From positions 1 through 64,000 of the forward strand of contig NZ_QMKQ01000001.1 of assembly GCF_003287975.1 (NCBI RefSeq): a stretch of DNA of 64,000 nucleotides, in the 5' to 3' direction. Origin of the DNA: Arthrobacter sp. AQ5-05. Its GTDB lineage: Bacteria; Actinomycetota; Actinomycetes; Actinomycetales; Micrococcaceae. Of the stretch, positions 63,412 through 64,000 are shown piece after piece. Both the position numbers and the translations under genes were made by a program. The notes below the pieces were generated by a model. It saw only the letters and a list, made by a program, of their open reading frames with translations, ran no database searches and was not told the DNA's origin. Position 1 is the first letter of the stretch, and every line of letters begins with the position of its first letter.

Positions 63412-63899
63412 GCTGCAATCCTTTCGCTCATGGGTACGTATCGGTTGCTTGCTTCTTTGGCTTCTGCGAGTTTGCAGGGGTAGCAGAGAGTTTCGCCGCG
63501 GTTGCGGTGCCGCATTGCTCCGGGCTTGGTGCCACATTCCGCGATGGCCCGGCGCCGGCGGCCGGTGAACTGGTGCCCGTTGCGGTCGGCTTCGTACTTG
63601 GCCACTGCATCCAGGCAGGGGTCGCAGGCGTACTCTCCGGCGCGTAGGTGCCGGTCATAAGCGCCGATGGTCCCGCATGGGTGCAGTTCCCGGGGTGGGC
63701 CGCCACGCTTCCGGTCTCGGTACGCTTTGGCGTCTGCGGCGCGGCGTGCCTTGCATTTGGCGCAGGCTTCCTCGCCTGCGTTGCGGTGCCTGTCGTACCC
63801 GCCAGGGGAGCCGCATAAGGCGACCTTCCGGCCGTTGCGTGGTTGCCGGGTGATGGTCGTCGGCTCTTCCCGCTTCGTGCCCTTGTACATGTACGTCAT
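63408..63899 (-). CDS. triple Cys/His repeat phage protein
   Basis: 163 residues with three tandem units of the form CG-x-G-YDRH-x-GE-x-C-x-x-C: CGSPGGYDRHRNAGEEACAK, CGTIGAYDRHLRAGEYACDP and CGTKPGAMRHRNRGETLCYP. Each unit could hold a zinc ion and each is followed by a basic helix. Such units are common in actinophage proteins of the early region and suggest nucleic-acid binding. No catalytic motif is seen. Confidence 0.75.
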   Translation of the reverse strand: MTYMYKGTKREEPTTITRQPRNGRKVALCGSPGGYDRHRNAGEEACAKCKARRAADAKAYRDRKRGGPPRELHPCGTIGAYDRHLRAGEYACDPCLDAVAKYEADRNGHQFTGRRRRAIAECGTKPGAMRHRNRGETLCYPCKLAEAKEASNRYVPMSERIAA

Positions 63900-63912
63900 G
63901 TTGGTGCCCCTG

Positions 63913-64000
63913 TTAGAAAAGTAACTCTCGGACTTGTGGCCTGATCTGTGTTTCGAACGCGGTCACGAACGTTTTGTTGATTTCGAACCCGAAAGACTTC
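63913..64000 (-). CDS. 3' end of a phage gene, truncated by the window edge
   Basis: Only the last 28 codons are visible, reading KSFGFEINKTFVTAFETQIR, then PQVRELLF and TAA at 63915-63913. It cannot be identified. It lies 14 bp upstream of the triple-repeat gene. Confidence 0.6.
   Translation of the reverse strand, partial: KSFGFEINKTFVTAFETQIRPQVRELLF

Larger units (their letters stand above)
28446..64000. mobile_element. siphovirus-like prophage, right end beyond window
   Basis: A continuous set of - strand structural, lysis and early genes runs from the break in dctA to the window edge: lysis, tailspike, tail, capsid, portal, terminase, then many small overlapping early genes. Gene order and the HK97-like connector set indicate a temperate tailed phage with a long tail (1479-residue tape measure). 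Integrase, immunity genes and attR are not seen. Structural genes look intact, so the prophage may be functional. Confidence 0.93.

Overview
The window is high-GC actinobacterial DNA, most likely from a member of the Micrococcaceae (Arthrobacter in the broad sense). This rests on the gene order HAD phosphatase - small protein - tlyA - nadK - recN - pyrG - NUDIX - xerD, which matches the Mycobacterium tuberculosis Rv1692-Rv1701 block without the mctB stretch, and on an actinobacterial methylcitrate operon. It splits into a chromosomal part (1 to about 28446) and a prophage (about 28446 to the right edge, and continuing beyond it).

Chromosome, left part (1-10332): the 3' end of an RGG-repeat/TPR gene, then a compact, translationally coupled housekeeping block for rRNA methylation (tlyA), NADP supply (nadK), recombinational repair (recN), CTP synthesis (pyrG), two NUDIX hydrolases and the chromosome-dimer recombinase xerD. 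Positions 10391-19096 hold an accessory island on the + strand: an ECF-type sigma factor, a single-pass membrane protein, an alpha/beta-hydrolase-caspase fusion, a thermolysin-like metalloprotease, a SARP/BTAD activator, a coiled-coil plus beta-domain protein of unknown function, and a metzincin. None of the proteases has a recognisable signal peptide. This hydrolase/protease set with its own regulators is my best candidate for an undescribed system. A 16-bp bidirectional terminator hairpin closes it.

Positions 19191-25504 encode propionate catabolism: gntR-prpD-prpB-prpC on the - strand and prpE divergently, with two copies of a perfect palindrome between them. Next come a CitB-type response regulator and a CitA/DcuS-type sensor kinase. 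The dctA-like dicarboxylate symporter that they probably control is cut after about 74 codons by the left end of the prophage.

The prophage is siphovirus-like and almost all on the - strand, so from right to left it reads early genes, replication, small overlapping genes of unknown role, terminase, portal, MuF, protease/scaffold, capsid, connectors, tail tube, tail chaperones, tape measure, minor tail proteins, tailspike and lysis. A divergent, more A/T-rich cassette (DUF6270-like protein and a putative glycosyltransferase) sits between lysis and tailspike and looks like lysogenic conversion. Notable regulation includes a C CCA AAA -1 frameshift site in the tail chaperone, a hairpin whose loop can pair with the chaperone Shine-Dalgarno, a nested scaffold start, several intergenic hairpins, and small + strand genes that look leaderless. 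Integrase, repressor and attR are not visible and should lie to the right of the window.
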